Below are positions 25,311 through 37,611 of a stretch of 64,000 nt of DNA, one piece after another. Under the pieces are notes generated by a model. The model searched no databases and was not told where the DNA came from. It worked only from the letters and a program-made list of their open reading frames with translations. This stretch comes from Platynereis dumerilii. Its lineage: Eukaryota; Annelida; Polychaeta; Phyllodocida; Nereididae. The position numbers were made by a program, and so were the translations under genes. How positions within the stretch are numbered: position 1 is the first letter of the stretch; every line of letters starts with the position of its first letter. Location of the stretch: assembly GCA_026936325.1 (NCBI GenBank), contig JAPTHN010000001.1:73588380-73652379 (forward strand), written 5' to 3'.

Positions 25311-26530
25311 CCAGAACCGCAAGCAGTTTCAACGCTCGTCTGTTAATATGAAATCTATCAATGTGTGCCAGATTATCGCCCACAGGCCAATACCTAATTT
25401 CATAACCCTAAGCGGTATTTTGAGGTTACAATGGGCGGTTCAAGAATGAAGAAAGATGGCTGCCAAAATGACCAAAATCTTAGATTTATCTACAATTTAC
25501 TGATCCTTGCCCACAGGCTAATACCTGTACGTAATTTCATAACTCTAAGCGAAAAAGTAAGGTCAAAATGGGCAGTTCAAGGATGTCAGACATTTTGAAG
25601 TGACCATTTTGGTGGCCATCTTGGATTTCACAACATGTTCCCGATTCATGCCCACAGGCCAATACCTGTACCAAATTTCATTACTCTGAGAGGAATATTG
25701 AGAGTACAATGGGCGGCTCAAGAAATTATGGAAGATGGCTGCCAAAATGGCTGCCATCTTGGATTTCTCAATATGTTCCTGATCAATACCCACAGGCCAA
25801 TACCTGTACCAAATTTCATAACTCTTCACGAAATATTGAGATCACAATGGACAGGTCTAGAATGAGAAAGATGGTTGCCCAAATGGCCATGACAAAATGG
25901 CCGCCATCTTGGATTTCTCAACATGTGCCCGATCGATACCCACAGACCAATACCTGTACCAAATTTCAATTCTCTAAGCAAAATATTGAGGTCACAAAGG
26001 GCAGTTCAAGAAATGAAGAAAGATGGCTGCCGAAATGGCCGCCATCTTGGATTTCTCAACATGTTCCTGATCCATACCCACAGGCCAATACCTGTACCAA
26101 ATTTCATAACTATAAGTGAAATATTAAGGTGACAATGGACAGTTCAAGAATGAAGAAAGATGGCTGCCAAAATGGCCACCACAAAATGGCCGCCATCTTG
26201 GATTTCTCGACATGTTTCCGATCCATACCCAGAGGTCCAGACCTGTACCAAATTTCATAACTCTAAGTGAAATATTAAGGTCACAATGGGCAGTTCAAGA
26301 ATGAAGAAAGATGGCGGCCAATATGGCCGCCACAGAATGGCAGCCATCTCGGATTTCTCAACATTTTCCCGATCCATACCCATTGCCCCATACCTGTACC
26401 AAATTTCATAACTCTAAGTGGAAAACTAAGGTCACAAATGGACACTCACACAAACCTTAACCGGGACAACGACGACGCCCATGCCGACGATCGAGTGACG
26501 ACAATAGCTCTTCTTTTTCAAAGAAAACGG
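25310..26530 (+). repeat. About 140 bp tandem satellite, about eight copies
   Basis: CCCACAGGCCAATACCTG or close variants occur near 25378, 25507, 25650, 25788, 25940, 26078, 26227 and 26377, giving a period of about 130-150 bp. Each unit carries CAAATTTCATAACTCTAAG and a GAAAGATGGCTGCC...GGCCGCCATCTTGGA block that is itself palindromic. The AAGATGGCGGCC word matches the YY1 consensus. ORFs here are by-products of the repeat. Confidence 0.9.
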
Positions 26531-28975
26531 ACGAGCTAAAAAATCCTGCAGGGTGCTGCCAGAATTCTGCAGCTTCCTGCAGAATCTTTAAGAAACTCCA
26601 GAATTCTGCAGGCGGCTGCAGACCTGGAGAAATTCTGCAGGTGGCTGCAGAATTGGAGAAATTCTGCAGTTTCCTGCAGAATTTTGCAGCTTCCTGCAGA
26701 ATTCTGCAGCTAGCTGCATAAGTGCATAAAACCTCCCAAGCTGCATAATTCCTACAGAATTAAATATTCTGCTGCAGAATTTTTTCAGAAACGATGCTGG
26801 GCCAGACGAGCACCAAAGGCCCCGACCCCCCACCCGACCCCCAAACCGCTACGCCCCCAGACCAACGTTTCCTGGGTAGCGGCAAGACCTTGTCAAAGAG
26901 GTCTGAACTTTGCAGATGCAATGCAATAAGCTGAATGAAGTAACAGAGCGTCAAAAATCCTGCAGGGAGCTGCAGAACTGCAGAATTCTGCAGCTTCCTG
27001 CAGAATTTTTTAAGAAACTGCAGAATTCTGCAGGCAGCTGCAGAATAGGTGAAATTCTGCAGGAAGCTGCAGAATTTTTGAAATTCTGCAGTTTCCTGCA
27101 GAATTCTGCAGCTGGCTGCATAAGTGCATAAAACCTCCCAAGCTGCATAACTCCTACAGAATTAAATATTCTGCGGCAGAATTTTTCAGAAACGATGCTG
27201 GGCTGGACGAGCACCAAAGGCCCAGACCCCCCCACCCGACCCCCAAACCGCTACGCCCCCAGACCAACGTTTCCCTGGTAGTGGCAAGACCTTGGTCAAG
27301 GAGGTCTGAACTTGGCAGATGCATTGCAATAAGCTGGAGCAAGTAACAGAGGTTCAGAAATCCTGCAGAGAGCTGCAGAACTGCAGAATTCTGCAGCTTC
27401 CTGCAGAATTTTTTAAGAAACTGCAGAATTCTGCAGGCAGCTGCAGAATTGTTGAAATTATGTGGGTGGCTGCAGAATTTGTGAAATTCTGCAGCTTCCT
27501 ACAGAATTCTGCAGCTTCCTGCAGAATTCTGCAGCTGGCTGCATAAGGGCATAAAACCTCCGAAGCTGCATAACTCCTACAGAATTAGATATTCTGCTGC
27601 AGAATTTTTCAGAAACGATGCTGGGCTGGACGAGCAACAAAGACCCCGACCCCCCCACCCGACCCCCAAACCGCTACGCCCCCAAACCAACGTTTCCCTG
27701 GTAGCGGCAAGACCTTGTAAAAGAGGTCTGAATATTGCAGATGCATTTCAAAAAGCTGCAGGAAGCACAGAGGTTCAGAAATCCTGCAGAGCTGCAGAAC
27801 TGCAGAATTCTGCAGCTTCCTGCAGAATTTTTTAAGAAACTGCAGAATTCTGCAGGCAGCTGCAGAATTGGTGAAATTCTGCAGGTGGCTGCAGAATTTT
27901 TGAAATTCTGCAGCTTCCTACAGAATTCTGCAGCTTCCTGCAGAATTCTGCAGCTGGCTGCATAAGTGCATAAAACCTCCCAAGCTGCAGAACTCCTACA
28001 GAATTAAATATTCTGCTGCAGAATTTTTCAGAAACGATGCTGGGCTGGACGAGCACCAAAGGCCCCGACCCCCCCACCCGACTCCCAAACCGCTACGCCC
28101 CCAGACCAACGTTTCCCTGGTAGCGGCAAGACCTTGTCAAAGAGGTCTGAACTTTGCAATGCATTGCAATAGGCTGCAGCAAGTAACAGAGGTTCAGAAA
28201 TCCTGCAGGGAGCTGCAGAACTGCAGAATTCTGCAGCTTCCTGCAGAATTTTTTAAGAAACTGCAGAATTCTGCAGGCAGCTGCAGAATTGGTGAAATTA
28301 TGCGAGTGGCTGCAGAATTTGTGAAATTCTGCAGCTTCCTACAGAATTCTGCAGCTTCCTGCAGAATTCTGCAGCTGGCTGCATAAGTGCATAAAACCTC
28401 CCAAGCTGCAGAACTCCTACAGAATTAAATATTCTGCTGCAGAATTTTTCAGAAACGATGCTGGGCTGGACGAGCACCAAAGGCCCCGACCCCCCCACAC
28501 GACCCCCAAACCGCTACGCCCCCAGACCAACGTTTCCTGGGTAGCGGCAAGACCTTGCAATAAGCTGGAGCAAGTAACAGAGGTTCAGAAATCCTGCAGG
28601 GAGCTGCAGAACTGCAGAATTCTGCAGCTTCCTGCAGAATTTTTTAAGAAACTGCAGAATTCTGCAGGCAGCTGCAGAATTGGTGAAATTATGCGGACGG
28701 CTGCAGAATTTGTGAAATTCTGCAGCTTCCTGCAGAATTCTGCAGCTTCCTACAGAATTCTGCAGCTAGCTGCAGAATTGCATAAAACCTCCCAAGGTGC
28801 ATAACTCCTACAGAATTACAGATTTTGCTGCAGAGACATTTCAGAAATGCTGCAGTGACAGAAGACCAAAATTGCAGAACTGCAGAATTCTGCAGCTTCC
28901 TGCAGAACTGCAGAATTTTGTGCAGAATTCTGCAGGTGCAGGAAGAAATTTAACTGTACTGAAATATTCGCCCAA
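26530..28975 (-). repeat. GCAGAATTCTGCAG satellite block, minus orientation
   Basis: The same family as 21060-23655, now in reverse complement. About six units of 400-420 bp are visible, with TGCATAAAACCTCCCAAGCT near 26725, 27127, 27549, 27968, 28388 and 28784. The units here are more alike than those on the left, suggesting recent expansion or gene conversion. Confidence 0.9.
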
Positions 28976-29024
28976 CTGGTATGTGACATATCATTGAGGC
29001 ACAGTGATTGGCCATGGTGTACAT

Positions 29025-29258
29025 ATAGGTTATTCACCGTGGGAGAGGGAATATGTGATTTATCACCTGAGGGCTTTAGCCCAAGATGTAATAAACACAT
29101 ATTCCCAATCCCATAGTGAACAACTGGTTTATACAATCATTACAATGAGACAAACAGTCAGACAGTCAAAGATGAAATGATAAGCGGACAACAAAGAACA
29201 TGGGAATTATCTCCCTGAAATGCTGGCATGTAATTGGCTGACATAGATGTCGAATGGT
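29025..29258 (+). repeat. Dispersed foldback repeat, copy 2
   Basis: Second member of the family at 16027-16250, same orientation, about 85% identical by eye. It runs from GGTTATTCACC to GTCGAATGGT and sits just right of the satellite block. Confidence 0.8.
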
Positions 29259-29269
29259 GTTTATAAGAT

Positions 29270-29950
29270 AACCACCAAAAGAGAAATGAAAACAAGCCAG
29301 GGATATATTAATAATTTATTTGCATAAATATACAAATTATACATCATCACAAAAATCGTGACAAGGTCATTGTGTACTCAGTAATCCACATCTAAACTAA
29401 AACTTTATAGTACCACATCCAGGTTCAATATATATATAATGTAGTGTCATTTTGATTATCATGCATAATTAATACCTCTTTAAAAATAACAGTTTTATGG
29501 GCTTACTTCGCCAACTAGACCCTAAAGTGCACCTTCTTTTCATTATCATATGCTGTTAGCATCCTTTCTAAAAGTTTCCGGTCTGTCAAAAAATACAAAT
29601 AAAAAAAGAATATAAAAATTTTTGGACAACTCTGTCACAAATAATATTGAGACATCAGTTCAATCCAGATAGTCATAAACCTTTTTTTCCTTTAAAAAAA
29701 AAGTTGTTGGAACAACAATATAACAACTGTATATAAATGAAGCATCACCCCTCTCAATTACAAATACATGAGCATTGGGTTTCACTTACTTATATATCAG
29801 ATTTTGTACCACATGTAACTCTTGAGAACGCCAGAGAAAGGTGTAACATCAACCTTATAGCAAAAGTCGCAACATCACCCATTTCACATACTTTCTAGCA
29901 AAAATTAGAGATATCACAAATATTTTCATAATTTTCTTATACATTTCAAT
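29270..29950 (-). other. Probable 3' untranslated region
   Basis: This AT-rich DNA directly follows the stop codon at 29951 of the minus-strand gene. No other feature was seen. It contains AATAAA-like words in minus sense, but a polyadenylation site cannot be chosen with confidence. Confidence 0.4.
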
Positions 29951-30108
29951 TTACTGACCACTGCTTTTGGTCTTATCTTTCATGGCTCCTTTCATTCTCA
30001 CCGTATCTTTAACTTCTTGGGGTGCGTAATACGGCTCTGTGTATTCTCTGTCATACGTAGTTCGCGTTCTGACGTACTTCTGCACAGAATTCTTTGGAAT
30101 GCAGGGAA
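29951..30108 (-). CDS. TYxxxY-repeat protein, last coding exon
   Basis: The exon begins after acceptor CTTTTTAG (phase 1 in) and ends in TAA at 29951, giving 52 codons including the stop. It starts PCIPKNSV, carries TTYDREYTEPYYAPQE, and has a Lys-rich tail ending KTKSSGQ. TTYDREY is the fourth copy of the aromatic repeat seen in the upstream exons. The four exons at 29951-32308 total exactly 750 coding bases with matching phases, strong evidence for a real gene. Confidence 0.85.
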
Positions 30109-31258
30109 CTAAAAAGAGAAAAAAGAATACAATACAGCTAATGATTATTTTTTTCGCAGCAATGTCAGTTTTCCGAAATGGAATCCCTTTTTTTTTCTAA
30201 ATTAATATCAGGTCATATAATGGAGAAGTAAGTCTTGTGAAGAAAATCATTTCAGAAATATGGACTTGACAGATCACAAAATCTAAGAATGCAATTTAAC
30301 AGTACTTTGCAAGAGATTTTTAATCAGCAATAAATTTTTTAAAATGCAGCAAACTTGGATACTGGTAACACAGCAAGAGGTTTCATTTTTACATAGTAGT
30401 AGAACTCAGCAGCCCAGAAAACCCCTATTTTGATGTATCATACAAGTCTGTAGTGTCATTGTGAGCAATTTAAGTTGGCGGCCATCTTGGATTTCTCCTA
30501 ACCTGAAATACCGCCAGATGTCTACCCTGATTTTTCTTGAAGGCCAGACTATGTAGTAATAGAATATGAAGTCAAACGCTCTCCCTCTCTTGGTCACACA
30601 AATGACCCCCAGGCCATGGACTATTTGGCTTTCCCACAGCAAGTTTACAGCCGAAGTCAAAAGGACTGATTTAGTTAAGTTTTCATTTGGTGAAGAGCTT
30701 GAATATGTCATATTTTCTTGGTATTTCATTGGTTTATGCCGCTTGAGGGACTTTTCAACATGTTTCAATTGGCTGTGAAATACCTACGTATTTCATGCTA
30801 TTATAAAAGCATAGCTACGTATGCAGCCAGGGTCTCTTAACCAATAGCAGTACTCATTTTTGCACATATCACTTTGAAGGCAAATCAGTCCTTTTGACTT
30901 CAGCTGTGATGACAACATTTTATTGCGTATGATGACACTTCAAGAACTAATCACATTTACCAGCACTGTCCGCGGGCACCTGTTTCGCCTCATTGCATCC
31001 CCAGCGTGTATTATTTCCCTTCAGGATCCTCTCTTGTTCCGGTCTTTGGTAAATCATTCGGTGGTAAGTGTCAAGCGTGTAAGGGATTTCTGCCCGCCAG
31101 TCTTCTGGTACTGCCAATGCCCTTTTGATTCCTTTAAAACCTGCAGCAAGCATATGCAATACATGTACAAGACGGAATTGTTCACATCTATAACAAATGA
31201 AACAGCATTATTAATAATAGAAGTGATCTTTAATTATTCTAAGAAAATGATGAATTAC

Positions 31259-31560
31259 CCTGTGGAATACCCAAATAGTCGCTCTGATAGGTTGAGGCAA
31301 CTTGACCACGACATACTCTGTCGAACATTTCCTCATCCAGTCCTGGGATACTTGATTTGTAGAAGTCTTTGGAGGACTTCATCGGGGGCAACCTCCAGTT
31401 CATGAATGTGTTCAGAGGATGAGGGTTGTTTCGCGGTTTCATATCTACTGACACCCGGTTAGGAACGGAGCTTTTCGACGCATAATCCGACCTGTAAGTG
31501 GACTTCCCAATTGGGCCCGACAGGTCGTGACTGGGCTGGAAGTCTATAGTTGAACCTGGT
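31259..31560 (-). CDS. TYxxxY-repeat protein, large internal exon
   Basis: This 302 bp exon (phase 2 in, phase 1 out) has acceptor TTAATTACAG and donor CAGG then GTAATT. It encodes about 100 residues including STYRSDYASKSSVP and STYQSDYLGIPQ, with a conserved-looking NTFMNWRLPP segment between them. Short Thr/Ser-Tyr-x-x-x-Tyr repeats spaced by proline-rich linkers are typical of axonemal microtubule-associated and inner proteins such as SAXO/PPP1R32, TEX26 and CFAP families, where they contact tubulin. STYQSDYLGIP in particular recalls TTYNQGYFENIP of PPP1R32. The precise family is not established. Confidence 0.85.
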
Positions 31561-31776
31561 CTGTAATTAAGCACACAAGTGGGCCTAATTAATAAAATTT
31601 TTCATCAAATAGGAAGGCACGGAAAGCGACAAAATTAAAAATCCAGAAAAAAAAAATTTCATTGTCAAAAAGACTAAAAACAGCAAAATTTAAATATTTG
31701 TAATGAGTGACAGAGTAAGGTGTTTTTTTTTTCAATTCACTTTTTTGATAAAATGGAATAAATCAAAGAACTTTAC

Positions 31777-31876
31777 CTCGTTGCTGAAGCTGGCAACCCA
31801 CTGGGCGCACTGTACTCTCTCTTGTAAGTTGTTTGCAATAGATTTAATTTCTGGGACCGGGGTACTTTCTGTTGCA
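31777..31876 (-). CDS. TYxxxY-repeat protein, internal exon
   Basis: This 100 bp exon (phase 1 in, phase 2 out) has acceptor ACATTTCAG and donor GAG then GTAAAG. It encodes QQKVPRSQKLNLLQTTYKRE and on to SATR, with the first repeat copy, TTYKREYSAP. Phases match both neighbouring exons. Confidence 0.85.
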
Positions 31877-32118
31877 CTGAAATGTACCAATTATCAATAA
31901 AATTACATGTAGGCCTATACATACTCTCCTTTGCAGAAGCTGTTTGACTCCAGAAATTTCCCAAGAAACAGGAGGAAAAATGTGCTGTAGAACTACGGTT
32001 TTCTCCACATGAGGCGAAAGTAAAGGAACGTTGATATAAATTCAATGACTTCAATGATATTTCTAAAAACTCATAAATATGACATGTGTCTAATATTATA
32101 AAAGCGAGTCCTTTTTAC

Positions 32119-32308
32119 CTATGGATCCCATGGCAGATTTTGGTCTCACCGGCGAAGTTAGTCGAAAACTTCCAGGGTCAGTAATTGCTTGACCAATGTC
32201 CAGTGAGGTGAGAAGTTCTAAGCAACGTGCCTTGTCTTGAGGAGATCCATGTTTGTAAAAGTCCTCCAGTCGATCTCTTATGCCAGGCAGTAACACATCC
32301 TCGGCTAA
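32119..32308 (-). CDS. TYxxxY-repeat protein, upstream exon with helical segment
   Basis: This 190 bp exon (phase 0 in, phase 1 out) has acceptor TTATTTTTAG and donor ATAG then GTAAAA. It encodes LAEDVLLPGIRDRLEDFYKH followed by a Leu-rich predicted helix (KARCLELLTSLDIGQ) and a basic SPVRPKSAMGS linker. The helical part is unlike the repeat-bearing exons and may be a small folded module. No ATG is used here, so at least one more exon lies upstream; 38509-38538 is a candidate. Confidence 0.8.
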
Positions 32309-32309
32309 C

Positions 32310-35100
32310 TAAAAATAAAGAGGTATTCCACATAAATTAACATTGCTTAATTTACAATATTCTGACACTATTCATCTCAATCTGAAATGTATCCATGCAT
32401 AGTACTAAAAATACCATGCAAAGCATGTAAAACTATGGCTGGGGAATTAACAGACCTCAAAAGACATTAGTTTAATGTTTTAAAATAATATCAGTCTATA
32501 ATTAAAACCAAAGATGCACACAGAAAGGTGCTTGGTACACTGAGGATGGAACACGAGGGCAGGGATCAATTTTGTGGTTCTGGCGCCCAAGTCTGTTTTT
32601 TCAGAACCTTGTTGATAAGAAAAGGTGCAGTAATTGTATTTGAATTTTGAAATAAAACAGCTTTATTGTGTCAACAATTCGCCTTCAGTTTTAGATTCTG
32701 GCTGATGATTTCGTACGAAATTCTAAATAATGAACATTCTGTGTTCGAAAAATGTAAGTGTTTTGAATGTCCCTCCAAAAATTTATCTTATGTGTACCCA
32801 CACAATATTCGACAAGGCAACTTCAAAAAGAAAACGTCAACATTGGCAATAATACACTTCCAATCTTTTATTAATTCACAAATGTAATTTCAGAAATTTC
32901 ACATTCTTTCAACAGTGAAAATCGGTACTTTTCCGGCGTATAAAATTGTTGCTATGGCAATCATTATGGCAAAAATGCAAAATAGTCTGAAATTATCCAA
33001 TTGGGCCAAAACCTATCTTTTGATACCAAACATGGGCCAATATTCCAGAAATTACAGAAAAGTGCCCTTCTCTCCCTACAACTCCCCTTAACTGTGTACT
33101 ATTTGGCATATAGCATGATATATGCCTACAGTATAGTCCACATTCCAACCAACTTGATCATGAATAAAAGGAAAAAGCAATTGTATTATTTCACTTTAAA
33201 CCTTATAAACTTCAACAATATGTAATTTACATGCAGAGTGAGGTGAACAGAAATTCTAAGTAATAAATTGAGTGATAATATATCCTTTTAATCTGACAAC
33301 CAGGGATCGAATGAAACCCTCAACAACACAAGCTCTCGAATTTGAGTGCCAATTCTTAAATCAACTCCAATATAAGAATATATACATCGTAGCTTGAAAT
33401 ATATAATCATTGTAATTTGCATTGTAATTTGCAGATGAACTTGTACTAAATCTCATTAACATACTTTTCTTTACAGTTAAATAATATGATAATGCCACAG
33501 CACAGTAGTGGGGCTATTTCAATAAAGAATTCCCAGGCATAGAAGTCGCCCCTGGTTGATCACACTAGTTCCACTCAACCATATAGAGGCAAGTTGCTAT
33601 CCATTATAGCTTTCAACCATAGGCCTTCACATCAAGTGCCATTACCATCCAGAAGTAATACAGCTATACATTTAAAACGTGAATCAAGAAATTCGAACAA
33701 TTCAAAATTCATTGAAAAATTGTGGAAGTGTCATGCCAACTTGCAAAAGATAACCTCAAATCTATCACTTCAGCTTTGATGAGAGTCACATGCCAGCTCG
33801 GACATTTTCTTAAACAAACCCAGCCTTGCACATAATCCCATGTATACCCAAGAAAGAGAGTGGCAGACACCAGGTCAATTGGGACCAAACTTGTTTCTTC
33901 AATATGTTGCATGGAAAAACGGTTAAATTATGGATCCATCATTGCCCAGCAACCTTGACAAAACCTTGAAAACTTCAATATTCAAACCAAAATTTTCGAA
34001 AATCCAAAGCTATCAGAGGTTGGCATTTTGGTTTTGACAATAATAAAACCAATAACAAGAGTATGAAAAGAAACCAAATTTGAAACTGAATCATCTCTCA
34101 GGAGTGCCAATACACCCAGACACAACTGCAAGCCACGAGAAAATATATCATAGAACTTCCATGCTTTTTCACACCAGGATCTTGGCCGGTGAAATCTTTG
34201 GCTTAGGTAATTAAAACTTCAGTCAAGATATTTAGACGTTATGCTATTCTGCTCCACTTCAATGAAATTCACATGCCAAACGTTAAAGGTTGACATTTTT
34301 GTTTAATTAGGTTATGCACAATCATAAACAGTTTGTCAAAAGATGGGGACTCAGAACCAGAGCAGAGATGCAAGAGATAGGGCTCCACAGAATGGCCAAA
34401 TCAAACACACTGAATCAAAATCGCTGAATGAAATTCAGGACATATTTCAGACTTTTTCCAATTTATATAATTGACTTATAAGCCTCTTCTATTTTGATAC
34501 ACACAATTGGATGAAATTCACATGCTATTGTTGCTAAACATTTTCATATCCTCATAAAAATTTTAAAAAAGCAACCTTCCTCAGACCAACATTTGATGAA
34601 TTTCACATGCTTCAGCCTGAAGTTCAGGTTAAGCATTTTAATGAAGTCACAGACATAAGCTTCACATACTCAGAGTGGCATATAAAAGAACAACTTCTAC
34701 ATATATTTACATTATTTACATTAAAATTTTTCATAAGTGTTATACAAACTTTATTGATTAATTATATTATGCATCACATTAATTACAATAATTTACCATT
34801 GAGCCATGTAAATTGATGTGTAATTTAAGTGTAAACAGGATTGGTGTGTGACAGTAACATGTGCCTCATCAGCCCTTCTGAGTTGTGTACAGACGCTGTG
34901 TGGTGAGGATGGCTGCAAAGAGATCAGACTTTCTTCTGAGACCCAACTGATCAACCCCACACACTCAATCATCCTGTCAGGGCCAGGACTTGGCTGGAAT
35001 TGCAATTGTCCTCATATGCTGGTAATTTCCCTGACTGCTAGTTGTGAGTTCATATCCCCTGAAAAAGACTATTTCCCTAAGCGCCCAGAACCAGCTGTTG
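32310..35100. other. Probable intron with degenerate satellite-like words
   Basis: No exon passes both splice and frame checks. Words like GATGAAATTCACATGC occur near 33778, 34262, 34513 and 34595. They match the core of the 170-180 bp satellite at 56.7-59.65 kb, so this may be an eroded relative of that array. Confidence 0.4.
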
Positions 35101-35113
35101 CGAGAATCCAAAA

Positions 35114-35340
35114 GTTGAGAAAAATATCAGAAATCCTAATTTTTTCCAGTTTTTTGGTTTTTATGAAAATTTCATAACATTGGCCCTCCAAATGAGTTAA
35201 GTCTTTTAAAGAGGCATAATGTAGACATGGAAATGCAAAATTTGAGAATTCTAACTTCAAAATTTCCAGAGTCATGGAGCATTATAAAAATAAATTTTTT
35301 CTCAATTTGCTGTTATTAATTATTGTTTTTTGTAAGAGCA
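35114..35340 (+). repeat. Dispersed repeat, copy 1
   Basis: About 225 bp, sharing with 43463-43690 the words CAGTTTTTTGGTTTTTATGA, GGCCCTCCAAATGAGTT and TCATGGAGCATT in the same order and orientation, about 75-80% identical by eye. The class is not known; there is no coding capacity. Confidence 0.7.
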
Positions 35341-36061
35341 TTTAGACCCCAAAAGGAAATTTGGGGTATTTAAGACATGGTAGATGTTAATTCCCACAGG
35401 TATAACTGTTTCGGAGTTCTACTCCGGAAACGAAAACTTTATTTTTTTAATTTTCAATATTTTACAATGACAGTAAGTGATTGCTTTAATATGAACACCA
35501 AAAGGCAACATATGCTATAAGATCCAGTCATGTGCCAAATATATATGCAAGTGCAATAGTTTAGGCACAGTGGCCAACACACAATGTGTGATGCAGTGAT
35601 GCCACCCGCAGTGGATCCAAGCAAGATAAAAAAGGAAGTCACGTCCTAATTACAACATACCTGCTATTCATTCCTATGCCATATGCATGCTCTATAACCA
35701 AGTTAGCCTCGCTTCTTTTACTCCAAACATCTCCAAACAAAATGGCCAATTCAGGGCCAAAAAGACATACTGAAAATAGTCAATTTTTACCCCCAAAACA
35801 TTCTATTATGTCACTGTGACTGCATAAATTGAGATGTGTACACTCCTCAACCAAAAATCCACCCTTATCTATCTATTTATCTATCTGTCAATAATCTATC
35901 TATGCATCAATTTACCCATTCATATATCTGACTTAAATAGTTGGGAGATTTATATAACTATTGAAAACTCATCTTTTGTGACCTAGTATTATGATGACAT
36001 AAATTTCCAGATCAGAAAACTGACCAATACACATCCTAGTGCCACCCTGACATAGTTCCAG

Positions 36062-36172
36062 CTCAGCTCATTTGCATAGACAAAACACAATCCACATAAT
36101 TTTCAAAATGGTGGACAGCTCATTTGCATACACAAAACACAATACACATAATTTTCAAAATGGTGGACTGTA
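36062..36172 (+). repeat. Tandem duplication of a 58 bp unit
   Basis: CAGCTCATTTGCATA then ACAAAACACAAT...CACATAATTTTCAAAATGG occurs twice in direct succession. Each copy has an ATTTGCAT octamer, the POU-factor site. This may be a chance duplication in an intron. Confidence 0.65.
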
Positions 36173-36604
36173 AGACCAAAAAAAAAACTCCAAACTATCA
36201 ACTCATTAACGGACTACTTAGAATTATTTCAGGTCAATACAAGTAGGCTGCAATAATAGCCCTGCATCTCTAGTTGCGTGCAAATTTAAAATTAGGAGAT
36301 ACTTTGAAACATGCAATGAGTAATTTCAGATTTTCTTCTAAAATTTTGAATTTCCCGCCTAAAGTTTACACTCTCTCACTCACTCTCTCACCCACTCTCT
36401 TACCAACTACATAAATGGCGGTGTGTTAACACACCTCCATTAAAAAACTGCCTCCTTAATAAAGTCCCTGGAAAAAAAGTTGGTCTCCCAGTGACACCAA
36501 TTTAGCAATTACTGGGATACCAATTCTGTCCACTGGGAGACCATTTGGTCTCCCAGTTACTATGTTAAAAAATGCACTGCCAGTATGAGCTATTGTGACT
36601 CACT

Positions 36605-37611
36605 AGAGTCAATGCTGGTAAATCCGTCCAGGAGGGTAAATCCGTCCACCCCCTTTTTTGTGTGTATATATACAGTTGTTTGGGTTTTTAAAATAAGAGA
36701 GAGTCGTTTGTAAACAAGTTTTGCCGTTTTTATTGTTTTTACAGGTATTTAAACAATACTTCCAGCCTATTTTAACAAGGTGGAATAAAAACTATCAAAT
36801 CCTTTGACATCATCACAGACATTTTAGGACTTGGTGGCCATAACCTTGAAGGCCTATTCCTGTCAACAAGTATTGAATTTAAAGTAAAAAATTATTGAAC
36901 ATGATTGTAAAATTTAATTATTTTTTGGTAGGATTTGTTAAATTTCCCCATTTTGAAATTTTTAAAGGAAATACAATTGAAACAAAGGTGGACGGAATTA
37001 CCATCATTATTTCAGAACTGGCCTGATTGAGGGTTCGCAAATCTGTCCACCTACATCAAATATATTTTAGAGTGCTTTTATGACTTTTAATATTCATAAA
37101 CGGCATACAAAAGATTACAGAAAGTCGATTGAAGCAACTATGCCACTTTGTTTGGATTAAAAGGGTACTTTAAATGTAATTGAGGCTGTCAATTGAAATT
37201 CTTGCACTCAAATTGATCTATACTTTTTCATTATTGTATTTCTCGTTCTGTCATTGTCCCATTACTCTAAAATCAACACAAAAGTTTGTTAAAGTTAATA
37301 AATTGAAAAACTGAAAGAAACAACAAAATATGATAGGTATGGGCTGAATTATGCCCTGTGGACGGATTTAGCATCCTTGCTGGACGGATTTAGCAGCACA
37401 CTGGACGGATTTAGATGACCTAACCTTCAATATGTGTTGCCATGGTTTTGGAAAGAAGAAAGAATTATTTGAATATTTCACTTTCTTGGCTGCTAATGAT
37501 AGTTCGGAATGTGTTCCTTCCAATGGACTAAATTCAATTTCTGAATATATTCCCATTGTCCTAGAAATACAGTTTTAGCCAAAAGTGGACGGAATTACCA
37601 TCCTTGACTCT
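36605..37611. mobile_element. About 1 kb TIR element with internal TGGACGGAWTTA repeats
   Basis: The ends are inverted repeats of about 26 bp with four mismatches (AGAGTCAATGCTGGTAAATC against AGAGTCAAGGATGGTAATTC in reverse complement). Inside, TGGACGGAATTA/TGGACGGATTTA or its complement recurs at least eight times, with three tandem copies at 37360-37412. Multiple subterminal transposase-type sites suggest a non-autonomous DNA transposon. No ORF of transposase length is present. Confidence 0.65.

Noticed and set aside
21460-28390. Many ORFs of 65-130 codons rich in LQNSA, AAEF and SCRI
   Set aside because: They occur on both strands in the palindromic satellite and are translations of the GCAGAATTC repeat, which lacks stop codons.
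21060-28975. Regularly spaced palindromes that look a little like a CRISPR array
   Set aside because: Units are 340-450 bp, spacers are not unique, and the DNA is eukaryotic; this is a satellite.
35660-35760. Open segment ending at donor CAG/GTATGT (AILFGDVWSKRSEANLVIEH)
   Set aside because: Phase 2 out does not match the phase-0 acceptor at 32308, and no acceptor was found upstream.
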